The notes under the pieces: model-generated
Seen by the model: only the letters and a program-made list of their open reading frames with translations
The model's database searches: none
Told to the model about the DNA's origin: nothing
Position numbers and translations under genes: made by a program
DNA from: Alphaproteobacteria bacterium
Lineage (GTDB): Bacteria > Pseudomonadota > Alphaproteobacteria > UBA828
Assembly: GCA_022823305.1 (NCBI GenBank)
Contig: JAJDXK010000004.1
Location: 1 to 64,000 of the forward strand
Direction of reading: 5' to 3'
Length of the DNA stretch: 64,000 nt
In this document: positions 25,670 to 33,001 of the stretch, one piece after another
Position numbering within the stretch: the stretch's first letter is position 1
Layout of the letters: each line of letters opens with the position of its first letter

Positions 25670-26701
25670 TCAGTCGTGCAGGGGCCCGGGCTTGCGGGCC
25701 AGGAAGAAGAACATCGGCGTGAAGACGCCGGACCTGCCGCCGGCGACCAGCGCGTCCGCCCCCGCATTCAGGATCGTGCTGACCGCGCGGGCGCCCTCGG
25801 GAAAGAGACGAAGCCTCTCGCCCACCCGCAAGGTCAGATTGGTCAGCGCCCGGCCGAGCGGCGTGCGCGGAATGCTCGACAGGCTGAGGTCGCGGCCCTG
25901 CAAGGCGCGGTACCAGGGCATCTCCGGGTCCGCTTCGGACGCGCGGTCGCGCGCCTCCAGGAGCTCGAACCCCGCCGCCTGCAATGCGGCGGAAACCTCC
26001 GCGGTGGTCGCGATATCCGGCAGCCCGTTCCCGACCATGATGTCGCTCTTGATTCGCCGGTGTTCCGCGTTGGCGGGCTCGAATTTCTCGGTGAGGCACC
26101 ACTCGTAGCCCGCGAAACAGGCGCCCGGACGCAGCACGCGCAGGACCTCGCGGAACGCGTCCGTCTTGTCGGGCGCGTGAGGCATGGACTCGATCGCCAT
26201 GGCGGCATCGTAGCGGTCGTCGTCGTCGGGAATCTCCATGTAATCGCCGTGAACGAAGCGGCACAGCGAACCGACGTCGCGGGTGTGCAGCTTCGCACGC
26301 TCGATCTGGTAGGCGTTGTTGTTGAGACCGACAAAGCTGGCGCCGGAATGGCGCGCCAGATTGCCCATCGGCCCGCCGACCCCGCACCCAAGATCGATGA
26401 CTTGCATGCCCGGTTTCAGGGACAGTTTTTCGGCGAGAATATGCTGGTGTCGCAGCAGCGACGCCTTGAAGCTCTCGCCCCGGCGGCGGGGCGCGAAGTG
26501 GAAGGACTGGCCCCAGCCGAACTCGTAGAAGTCAGTCGCCAGGTCGTAGTAGCGATTGACGAACGAGCGGTAATGCTCCTTCCTGCGCTCCAGGCCGGCG
26601 TCGTAGATTTCGGTATATCCGTCGACCGTGGACTTCACGTCGTCCGGGGCGAGACCTCCGAGGGAGCGCTGTTTCGATTGTGTTGGGGAGGAGCGGTTCA
26701 T
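25670..26701 (-). CDS. sterol C-24 methyltransferase (ERG6/SMT type)
   Basis: A 343-residue SAM methyltransferase with the sterol-specific region I YEFGWGQSFHF (Tyr59-Phe69) that lines the sterol-binding site in plant and fungal SMTs. SAM motif I is VIDLGCGVGGP at 101-111. Further SMT-like blocks are NNNAYQIERAK, GDYMEIP and the GYEWCLTEKFEP stretch, corresponding to the conserved YEW region. It should transfer a methyl group to the C-24 double bond of the sterol side chain. The gene is convergent with the fusion gene (59 bp apart) and divergent from the EXPERA-like gene. Tocopherol-type methyltransferases lack the YEFGWG motif, which makes SMT the better call. Confidence 0.9.
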   Translation of the reverse strand: MNRSSPTQSKQRSLGGLAPDDVKSTVDGYTEIYDAGLERRKEHYRSFVNRYYDLATDFYEFGWGQSFHFAPRRRGESFKASLLRHQHILAEKLSLKPGMQVIDLGCGVGGPMGNLARHSGASFVGLNNNAYQIERAKLHTRDVGSLCRFVHGDYMEIPDDDDRYDAAMAIESMPHAPDKTDAFREVLRVLRPGACFAGYEWCLTEKFEPANAEHRRIKSDIMVGNGLPDIATTAEVSAALQAAGFELLEARDRASEADPEMPWYRALQGRDLSLSSIPRTPLGRALTNLTLRVGERLRLFPEGARAVSTILNAGADALVAGGRSGVFTPMFFFLARKPGPLHD

Positions 26702-26889
26702 CGGCGCATTATGCCAGATTTGCTGTCCTTTCCCAAGACCCTGAAGTCATGTAAGGCCCTGGCACCGCGCTTGCCGGCGCCGTTATCGACGGCGTCCCGG
26801 CCGCGGCATCGTCGTCCGGGGCGCCCGGCTTTCCGCGGGGTACAATGCGACGCGCCGCAGCACCGCAGCGCCTGAGAGGACCGGATCAC
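26702..26889. other. divergent promoter region of the sterol methyltransferase and EXPERA-like genes
   Basis: This 188-bp gap separates two divergent genes and must contain both promoters. A TACAAT hexamer at 26840-26845 could be a -10 for the + strand gene but has no good -35 partner. GAGAGGA at 26874-26880 is the ribosome site for ATG 26890. Confidence 0.4.
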
Positions 26890-27624
26890 ATGCCAGAAGA
26901 GCAGGCGGACGGAGCCCCTTCCAGACCCGACGAGCACCGGAGCCGGCTGGCGATTCCGCCGCTCGCTTTCGCGGGGCTGGTCATCGCGGGTCTGACAGCG
27001 GCCGGCATCGGTGCGCGCTACGGTGTTCGCGGGGATTTCGACGTTATCCATGGACTTCTTGTCCTCTTCTTTTCCATCAATCTGGTGATCTGCCATTGGG
27101 AGATTTGCTTGTTCCTCAAACGCGATTACATAGAGAGACGCGTCCAATACTGGCGCGAGCGCCGGGAGAAAACAGGCCGGACATCAGCGGTCGAATTTCT
27201 TACCGGAAGTGTTCCATTGAAGCGAATATTATCCTCGGAGACATGGGCGGACGTCTGGGCCACATACTCACAGTTCGACAGTTCCTACGCCGACCGGCGC
27301 ACGTACGGCTACAACGTGGATATTGCCAACGGCTTGGTAACGCCGCTGCCGATGCTGCTCCTCTTCGCCGCCTTTACCATCGATTTTCTGCCCGCCCTCG
27401 TCGCCGGCATCGTCGGAGCGATGATGTTCTGGCAGCTGACCTACGCGACCTCGGTCTACTTGGTCAGCTTCTTCGTGGCCGGGCGGCAACGCCTCATCGG
27501 CAAGAGGGACGTGTACATCTACATCTGGGCGCTGAACTGCCCCTGGGTGCTCTTCCCCCTGCTGGGGCTCTACGTCTCGATACGCCTGATCGTCGACGGC
27601 GACTATGGTGTTCTCGGCTATTGA
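26890..27624 (+). CDS. EXPERA-domain protein like emopamil-binding protein; candidate sterol delta8-delta7 isomerase
   Basis: A 244-residue protein with four or five hydrophobic segments (about 21-45, 50-76, 146-166, 168-196, 209-234). Hand comparison with human EBP finds the same spacing over three blocks: WxxYxxxDSxY (Trp123, Tyr126, Asp130, Ser131, Tyr133), then 11 residues on an acid (Asp144 in place of the EBP glutamate), and NxxWxxxP (Asn216, Trp219, Pro223). EBP moves the sterol delta8 double bond to delta7. The first catalytic His/Glu pair is not aligned; His69 and Glu71 are nearby. The middle of the gene is less GC-rich than its neighbours. Start 26890 has a good ribosome site; ATG 26845 is weaker. 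Confidence 0.62.
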   Translation: MPEEQADGAPSRPDEHRSRLAIPPLAFAGLVIAGLTAAGIGARYGVRGDFDVIHGLLVLFFSINLVICHWEICLFLKRDYIERRVQYWRERREKTGRTSAVEFLTGSVPLKRILSSETWADVWATYSQFDSSYADRRTYGYNVDIANGLVTPLPMLLLFAAFTIDFLPALVAGIVGAMMFWQLTYATSVYLVSFFVAGRQRLIGKRDVYIYIWALNCPWVLFPLLGLYVSIRLIVDGDYGVLGY

Positions 27625-27828
27625 TCTTCAGTTTTCCGGAACGACAACGGCAAGCCGAGCCAATGCCCTGTCGAGGTGGCTCCAACCGGAGAAAGAACTT
27701 CATATCAGCAAGTCGGGACCGCAGGTGTGCAGGAGGATGCGGGTGGGCCGCCGTGATCCCGCAGGGTCGGATAGTGCTCGAGGGGCCCGGAGGTTCCCGC
27801 GCCGGGCGGCCGGGTCGCCTAGGCTCGC

Positions 27829-29043
27829 CTAGGCCATCGCGGTGCGGAGGCGGCGGTCGATCGCGTCGAGGAAATCCTTGGAGTTGAGCCAGCCCTGATC
27901 GGGGCCGATGAGGATGGCGAGGTCCTTGGTCATCTCGCCGGCCTCCACCGCGTCCACGCAGCAGTGCTCCAGCGTGTCGGCGAAGTCGGCGAGCGCCTCG
28001 TTGCCGTCGCGCTTGCCGCGGTGCTTGAGCCCCCGCGTCCAGGCGAAGATCGAGGCGATCGGGTTGGTCGAGGTCTCCTCGCCCCGCTGGTAGGCGCGAT
28101 AGTGCCGCGTCACCGTGCCGTGGGCGGCCTCGGCCTCCACCGTCCTGCCGTCGGGCGACATCAGCACCGAGGTCATCAGCCCCAGCGAGCCGAAGCCCTG
28201 GGCCACGGTGTCGGACTGCACGTCGCCGTCGTAGTTCTTGCAGGCCCAGATGAAGCCGCCGCCCCACTTCAGCGCGGCCGCCACCATGTCGTCGATCAGG
28301 CGATGCTCGTAGTCGAGGCCGGCGGCCTCGAAGCGGGCGGCGAACTCGGCGTCGTAGACCTCCTGGAAGAGGTCCTTGAAGCGCCCGTCGTAGGCCTTGA
28401 GGATGGTGTTCTTGGTCGACATGTAGACCGACCAGCCGCGCTCCAGCCCGTAGTTCATGCAGGCGCGGGCGAAGTCGCGGATGGACTCGTCCAGGTTGTA
28501 CATGGCGAGCGCGACGCCGCCGCCGGGAAAGTCGAACACCTCGCGCTCGATGGCCTCGCCGCCGCCCTCGGGCTCGAAGCGCACCGTGAGCCGGCCCTTG
28601 CCCGGCACCACGAAGTCGGTGGCGCGGTACTGGTCGCCGAAGGCGTGGCGGCCGATCACGATGGGCTGCTCCCAGCCCGGCACCAGGCGCGGCACGTTGC
28701 GGCAGATGATCGGCTCGCGGAAGACCGTGCCGCCCAGGATGTTGCGGATGGTGCCGTTGGGCGAGCGGTACATGCGCTTGAGGCCGAATTCCTCGACGCG
28801 GGCCTCGTCCGGCGTGATGGTGGCGCACTTGACGCCGACGCCGACCTCCTTGATCGCCTCGGCGCAATCGACCGTGACCCGGTCGTCGGTGGCGTCGCGA
28901 TGCTCGATGCCGAGGTCGTAGTAGTGAAGCTCCAGGTCCAGATAGGGCAGGATCAGCTGGTCCTTGATCCAGGCCCAGATAATTCGCGTCATCTCGTCCC
29001 CGTCGATCTCGACGACGGGGTTGGCGACCTTGATTTTCGCCAT
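27829..29043 (-). CDS. icd: NADP-dependent isocitrate dehydrogenase, eukaryote-like homodimeric type
   Basis: A 404-residue cytosolic enzyme that converts isocitrate to 2-oxoglutarate with NADPH formation. The N-terminus [20 protein letters not shown] and the substrate-binding stretch [19 protein letters not shown] are signatures of the type II (mitochondrial-like) IDH common in Alphaproteobacteria, distinct from E. coli Icd. HGTVTRHYR contains the NADP-specificity region. ATG 29043 is the first codon; the frame is open far upstream by chance. A tandem 10-bp repeat, TCGCCTAGGC twice at 27815-27834, covers the stop codon. The NADPH made here could serve the sterol reductase and oxygenases next door, though that link is only positional. 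Confidence 0.95.
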   Translation of the reverse strand: MAKIKVANPVVEIDGDEMTRIIWAWIKDQLILPYLDLELHYYDLGIEHRDATDDRVTVDCAEAIKEVGVGVKCATITPDEARVEEFGLKRMYRSPNGTIRNILGGTVFREPIICRNVPRLVPGWEQPIVIGRHAFGDQYRATDFVVPGKGRLTVRFEPEGGGEAIEREVFDFPGGGVALAMYNLDESIRDFARACMNYGLERGWSVYMSTKNTILKAYDGRFKDLFQEVYDAEFAARFEAAGLDYEHRLIDDMVAAALKWGGGFIWACKNYDGDVQSDTVAQGFGSLGLMTSVLMSPDGRTVEAEAAHGTVTRHYRAYQRGEETSTNPIASIFAWTRGLKHRGKRDGNEALADFADTLEHCCVDAVEAGEMTKDLAILIGPDQGWLNSKDFLDAIDRRLRTAMA

Positions 29044-29197
29044 TCGCGGCTCTCCAGGAATGCGTTGTGGCAAGGGCCCCGGAAGGTGGGAACGGGCGGC
29101 CGGCGGGACCGCGCGCACCATAACAAAGTGGTCCGACCGGTCAAGTTGCGGGGGCGGGCGCCCGGCCGCCATTGGCAGCGAAGCGCGGCCGCCCCCG

Positions 29198-29226
29198 TTG
29201 CAAGTGGGCGCCGGGCTCATTATATG
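29198..29226 (+). promoter_or_regulatory. sigma-70-like promoter of the BI-1 gene
   Basis: TTGCAA at 29198-29203 and TATATG at 29221-29226 are exactly 17 bp apart. The -10 box includes the ATG at 29224 that is the first in-frame start of the downstream ORF, so that ATG cannot be the translation start of this transcript. The next ATG at 29269 is therefore preferred. Confidence 0.55.
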
Positions 29227-29268
29227 AATCACGGAATCCGACACTTCGCCGCACCAGAGGACGCTTCG

Positions 29269-29985
29269 ATGGCACTCGGGACGCAAGGCCGGCCTTTTGC
29301 CGGCACGACTCTGACCCAGGAGCAGATCGACCAGGGTCTCAGGAGCTACATGCTCCGGGTCTACAACTACATGGCCTCGGGCCTCGCGCTCACGGGCATC
29401 ACCGCCTACGTGATCGCCAACACCGGGCTCTTCAACGTTCTCTACGGCTCGGGCCTCGGCTTCGTGGTCATGCTGGCGCCGCTCGGCATCGTGTTCTTCC
29501 TGGGCATCAAGATCCAGAGGATGAAGCACACCACGGCCCAGTGGCTGTTCTGGGCCTTCTCGATCCTGATGGGCGCCTCGCTCTCCTACATCTTCATGGC
29601 CTACACCGCGACCAGCATCGTCCGCGTCTTCTTCATCACCATGGGGATGTTCGGGGCGATGAGCCTTTACGGCTACACGACCAAGCGCTCGCTGGTCTCG
29701 TGGGGCTCGTTCCTGATCATGGGCCTGGTCGGCGTCATCATCGCCATGCTGGTGAACATCTTCCTGCAGTCGGAGATGCTTCACTTCGTGATCTCGGTGA
29801 TCGGCGTGCTGGTGTTCCTGGGGCTCACCGCCTACGACACCCAGCGGATCAAGGACGTCTACCGCGAGAGCGACGGCCAGGCGGTGATGGTGAAGAAGTC
29901 GGTGATGGGCGCGCTCTCGCTCTACCTCAACTTCATCAACATGTTCATCCTGCTGCTGCACCTCTTCGGCGCGGCGCGTGAATAG
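29269..29985 (+). CDS. Bax inhibitor-1 / YccA family membrane protein
   Basis: A 238-residue protein with seven hydrophobic segments from about residue 28 to the end. The N-terminal [16 protein letters not shown] block and the C-terminal [11 protein letters not shown] acid motif are typical of BI-1/YbhL proteins, pH-sensitive cation-leak channels of the inner membrane in characterised members. ATG 29269 (MALGTQG) has GAGGACG just upstream and lies about 36 bp after the predicted transcription start; ATG 29224 falls inside the -10 box. A strong intrinsic terminator follows the stop codon, so this is probably a single-gene unit. Confidence 0.92.
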   Translation: MALGTQGRPFAGTTLTQEQIDQGLRSYMLRVYNYMASGLALTGITAYVIANTGLFNVLYGSGLGFVVMLAPLGIVFFLGIKIQRMKHTTAQWLFWAFSILMGASLSYIFMAYTATSIVRVFFITMGMFGAMSLYGYTTKRSLVSWGSFLIMGLVGVIIAMLVNIFLQSEMLHFVISVIGVLVFLGLTAYDTQRIKDVYRESDGQAVMVKKSVMGALSLYLNFINMFILLLHLFGAARE

Positions 29986-30011
29986 CGGCCCGACCGGATA
30001 GAGACCGGGGA

Positions 30012-30044
30012 GGGCACCGGGCAGAGAGCGCCCGGTGCCCTTTT
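30012..30044 (+). terminator. intrinsic terminator after the BI-1 gene
   Basis: GGGCACCGGGC (30012-30022) pairs perfectly with GCCCGGTGCCC (30030-30040) around a 7-base loop, followed by TTTT at 30041-30044. This 11-bp GC stem with a U run is a textbook Rho-independent terminator. Confidence 0.88.
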
Positions 30045-30053
30045 CGTCCGGCG

Positions 30054-30920
30054 ATGCTGCAGCGTTTCTGGCGCCACGCCGCACCCGCCTCCCTCGGGGC
30101 GCTGCAGCGGGCACTCACCTACTACCCCGATCACACCCGGCCGACGCCGGCCGAGGCGGGCGTTCCCGAGCTCGCGCCCGTCGTGCTGGAGACCGACGAC
30201 GGGCTCCTGCTGCTGGCCTGGCATGCGCCGCCGCGTGCGGACGGTGCGCCGAGCCTGATCTACTTCCACGGCAACGCCGGCCACATCGGCATGCGCGGCT
30301 TCAAGGTCCGTGCCTACCTCAACGCCGGCCTCGGCGTCCTGCTCACCACCTGGCGCGGCTACAGCGGCAACCCCGGCACCCCGACCGAGGACGGCCTCTA
30401 CGCCGACGGCCGGGCGGCGCGCGCCTTCCTCCGCGCGCTCGGCACGGGCGACGAGCGCCAGATACTCTACGGCGAATCGCTCGGCACCGGCGTCGCGGTC
30501 CACCTCGCCCGCGAGGCGGCGCCCGCGGCGCTGGTGCTGGAGGCGCCCTACAGCTCCATCGCGGACATCGCCACCGGGCGCATCCCGCTGTTGCCCGTGC
30601 GCCCGCTGATCGTGGACCGCTTCGATTCGGCCGCCAAGATCGGCAAGGTCGCAGCGCCGCTGCTGATCGTCCACGGCGAGCGCGACCGCACCATTCCGGT
30701 GCGGCTTGCGCGCAAGCTCCACAAGCGCGCACGGGAGCCGAAGGAGGCCGTGTTCATCCCCGAGGCAGACCACGCCGACCTCACGGAGTTCGGCCTCGCC
30801 GCCATCGTGCTGGAATTCCTCGCCCGCCACGAGCTCGCGCCAGACTCGGCCTACGGGCGCGTGGGCGCCATCCTCTCGGCCGCCACCCGGCCGCCTCCAG
30901 AGTCCGGGCGAGGGCCATGA
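30054..30920 (+). CDS. alpha/beta hydrolase (BEM46/ABHD13-like)
   Basis: A 288-residue alpha/beta-hydrolase. The oxyanion motif IYFHGNAGH lies at about residues 69-77, the nucleophile serine in LYGESLGTG near residue 143, the acid in HGERDRTIP near 206 and the histidine in [10 protein letters not shown] near 238. No signal peptide is clear. This group covers acyl-protein and lipid esterases of poorly known substrate. The last dozen codons lie inside a 40-bp sequence that is repeated at the 3' end of the dehalogenase gene, so the C-terminus may have been altered by recombination. It starts 10 bp after the terminator tail. Confidence 0.82.
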   Translation: MLQRFWRHAAPASLGALQRALTYYPDHTRPTPAEAGVPELAPVVLETDDGLLLLAWHAPPRADGAPSLIYFHGNAGHIGMRGFKVRAYLNAGLGVLLTTWRGYSGNPGTPTEDGLYADGRAARAFLRALGTGDERQILYGESLGTGVAVHLAREAAPAALVLEAPYSSIADIATGRIPLLPVRPLIVDRFDSAAKIGKVAAPLLIVHGERDRTIPVRLARKLHKRAREPKEAVFIPEADHADLTEFGLAAIVLEFLARHELAPDSAYGRVGAILSAATRPPPESGRGP

Positions 30921-30924
30921 ATTC
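30885..30924 (+). repeat. 40-bp direct repeat, copy 1
   Basis: This 40-bp segment matches 31201-31240 in 38 positions (differences at repeat positions 12 and 38). Copy 1 overlaps the 3' end of the hydrolase gene. Read on the minus strand it would encode [13 protein letters not shown], nearly the C-terminus of the dehalogenase encoded at copy 2. Confidence 0.85.
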
Positions 30925-30990
30925 CGCTTCGCGCGCCGCCAGTCGGCTTTCGAGATAAGATCGCCACCCAGACGATCTGAGGGCCGAGCC

Positions 30991-31170
30991 ATGGAAATCG
31001 CACCGATCAGGACCGAGCGGGATCACCGGCGCGCGCTGAAGGAAATCGAGGGCCTGATGGCGGCGAAGCCCGACACGCCGGAAGGCGACCGTCTCGACGT
31101 CCTGGTGACTCTGGTCGAGGCCTGGGAGGCCAGGCACTATCCCCTCGACCTGCCCGCGTCGGCCGGCTGA
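30991..31170 (+). CDS. truncated HigA-like antitoxin remnant
   Basis: A 59-residue ORF, MEIAPIRTERDHRRALKEIE onward, that reads like the N-terminal dimerisation domain of the longer HigA antitoxin class (typically about 110-140 residues, with ALxxIExLMxAxPGTPEGDxLDxLxxLVExYE). It stops after HYPLDLPASAG, just where the C-terminal helix-turn-helix should begin. No toxin gene is adjacent. It lies between the two 40-bp repeats, so truncation by recombination is likely. It may still be expressed as an orphan; there is only a weak ribosome site (GAGGGCCGAGCC) before the ATG. Confidence 0.65.
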   Translation: MEIAPIRTERDHRRALKEIEGLMAAKPDTPEGDRLDVLVTLVEAWEARHYPLDLPASAG

Positions 31171-31198
31171 ACGAAAAAACCCGGGCGCCTCTCAAGTA

Positions 31199-31915
31199 TT
31201 ACCCGGCCGCCCCCAGAGTCCGGGCGAGGGCCATGAAGTCGGGCACCACGGCCTCCCAGTCGTCGCTGGGTTCGAGATCGGGCGTGCCCACCGGGCCGTC
31301 GCCGTACTCGTCCGGGCGGGAGACGAAGGCCGCCTTGAGCCCCGCCTTGCGGGCCGCCGCGAGATCGAAGTTGTGCGCGGCCACCATCATCACCTCTGCC
31401 GGCGCGAGGCCGAGAGCCGCGGCCGAGGCGCTGTAGACCTCGCGCTGCGGCTTGTAGCCGCGCCCGATATCGGCGCCCACGATAGCGTCCCAGGGCAGGC
31501 CGACGTTGCGCGCGAGCCGCGCCATCATCGCGATCGAGCCGTTGGAGCAGGGCGCCAGGAGATAGCGGCTGCGCAGCGCCTCCAGCCCCGGTACCGCGTC
31601 CGGCCAGGGCGGCAGCTTTTCCCAGGCCCGGTTGAGGCGGGCGCGGCCTTCGTCGTCCACCGTGTCGGCGAGGTCGAACTCGGCGAGCGTGGCGTCCAGG
31701 TTCTCGCGGTGCAGCACGTCGAGCACCACGTAGCCGCGCCGCCCGGAGCGTATCTCCTCCATCGAGGGCTGGTACTTGGCCCGCCAGGAATCGGCGAAGG
31801 CCCAGGCATCCACCTTGCGTCCGGAGCCTGCGAAGAAGGTCTCCACCTCGCGGGCGACGCCGCTGCGCCAGTCGACCACCGTGCCGAACACGTCGAAGAG
31901 CAGGGCCTGGATCAT
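31199..31915 (-). CDS. haloacid dehalogenase type II (HAD superfamily)
   Basis: A 238-residue HAD hydrolase. Motif 1 FDVFGTVVDWR (about residues 7-17) has the nucleophile Asp8 and the type II 2-haloacid dehalogenase WR pair; motif 2 is APCSNGS, and the lysine of motif 3 lies in GRGYKPQREVY. HNFDLAAARKAGLKAAFV is the motif 4 region. Family members hydrolyse (S)-2-haloacids to (R)-2-hydroxyacids, but many are general phosphatases. Its last 13 codons fall in copy 2 of the 40-bp repeat. It is separated by 53 bp from korB. Confidence 0.87.
   Translation of the reverse strand: MIQALLFDVFGTVVDWRSGVAREVETFFAGSGRKVDAWAFADSWRAKYQPSMEEIRSGRRGYVVLDVLHRENLDATLAEFDLADTVDDEGRARLNRAWEKLPPWPDAVPGLEALRSRYLLAPCSNGSIAMMARLARNVGLPWDAIVGADIGRGYKPQREVYSASAAALGLAPAEVMMVAAHNFDLAAARKAGLKAAFVSRPDEYGDGPVGTPDLEPSDDWEAVVPDFMALARTLGAAG
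31201..31240 (+). repeat. 40-bp direct repeat, copy 2
   Basis: Second copy of the repeat at 30885-30924, 38 of 40 bases identical, 316 bp apart start to start. It encodes the C-terminus of the minus-strand dehalogenase and begins at the last base of its TAA stop codon, which suggests this is the original copy. Confidence 0.85.
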
Positions 31916-31968
31916 CGCGGCCTTGGCGTCCCTTCAGAAGAAACCGGCGGGTGCGCCGCGACGCGCGC

Positions 31969-33000
31969 TCAGCGCGCCTCCACCGTCCAGGTGTGGCCGC
32001 TGCGCAGCAGCTTGTCGATGCCGGCGGGGCCCGAAGCCTCCTTGGCCTCGTCGATCTGGGCGTAGACCGCGGCCTCGTAGCTCTCCTCCGGATTGCAGAA
32101 GAGCACGCCAAGCGCCATGGGGAAGTCCGGCGGCTCCATCTCGGCCAGGATCCCGGCGAGCGGGCGGTTGGTCTGGTCGTGCACCAGCAGGTCGCCCTCG
32201 TCCACGCCGCCCTCGCCGAGGGGGACCACCTCGAGCGAGAAGGTGCCGGGCGCGAGCCGGAGCCCGCGATCGCGATCCTTGCCGAAGACGAGCGGCTTGC
32301 CGTGCTCCAGGAAGATCTGCGTCTCCGGCGCGGTCTTGCGCTCGGCGAAGGCGTCGAAGGCGCCGTCGTTGTAGACGATGCAGTTCTGAAAGATCTCGAC
32401 GAAGGAGGTCCCCTTGTGCGCGTGCGCTGCCTTCAGGATGCCGGGCAGGCGCTTCTGGTCGGTGTCGACGGCGCGGGCGACGAAGCGCGCGCCGGCGCCG
32501 AGCGCAAACCGCGTCGCCGACAGCGCGTGATCGACCGAGCCCAGCGGCGTAGACGGCGAGCGCGTGCCCTCGCGCGAGGTTGGCGAGTACTGCCCCTTGG
32601 TGAGCCCGTAGATCTCGTTGTTGAAGAGCAGGATGTTGAGGTCGACGTTGCGGCGCAGCGCGTGCAGCGTGTGGTTGCCGCCGATGGAGAGCCCGTCGCC
32701 GTCGCCCGAGACCACCCAGACGTCGAGTTCCGGGTTCGCGAGCTTGACCCCGGTCGCGATCGCGGGCGCGCGGCCGTGGATGGTGTGGAAGCCGTAGGTC
32801 GCCATGTAGTAGGGGAAGCGCGCCGCGCAGCCGATGCCGGAGACGAACACCACGTCCTTGGTCTCCGTCCCGATCTCGGCCAGCGCCTTGCGCACCGCCT
32901 TGATGATGGCGTAGTCGCCGCAGCCCGGGCACCAGCGCACCTCCTGGTCGGAGGTGAAGTCCTGGGGTGTCAGCGCGGGGATCGCGACCGTATCGTTCAT
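31969..33000 (-). CDS. korB: 2-oxoglutarate (2-oxoacid):ferredoxin oxidoreductase beta subunit
   Basis: A 343-residue ThDP-binding subunit. CPGCGDYAIIKAVRKAL at about residues 24-40 carries cluster-ligand cysteines, GDGDGLSIGGNH near residue 100 is the ThDP/Mg motif and NNEIYGLTKGQ follows. It catalyses oxidative decarboxylation of a 2-oxoacid with reduction of ferredoxin, or the reverse carboxylation. Its start lies one base after the alpha-subunit stop, so the two form an operon. PorB-type pyruvate specificity is possible; the KorB-like length and the two-subunit architecture favour 2-oxoglutarate. Confidence 0.88.
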   Translation of the reverse strand: MNDTVAIPALTPQDFTSDQEVRWCPGCGDYAIIKAVRKALAEIGTETKDVVFVSGIGCAARFPYYMATYGFHTIHGRAPAIATGVKLANPELDVWVVSGDGDGLSIGGNHTLHALRRNVDLNILLFNNEIYGLTKGQYSPTSREGTRSPSTPLGSVDHALSATRFALGAGARFVARAVDTDQKRLPGILKAAHAHKGTSFVEIFQNCIVYNDGAFDAFAERKTAPETQIFLEHGKPLVFGKDRDRGLRLAPGTFSLEVVPLGEGGVDEGDLLVHDQTNRPLAGILAEMEPPDFPMALGVLFCNPEESYEAAVYAQIDEAKEASGPAGIDKLLRSGHTWTVEAR

Positions 33001-33001
33001 C

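Noticed and set aside
22164-26387. 1407-codon minus-strand open frame opposite the fusion gene
   Set aside because: Its composition is arginine/glycine/proline-rich without any domain, typical of antisense frames in GC-rich coding DNA; the opposite strand encodes clear enzymes.
27815-27834. Tandem 10-bp repeat TCGCCTAGGC at the icd stop codon as a functional element
   Set aside because: It is short, contains the stop codon and has no associated structure; replication slippage is the simplest explanation.
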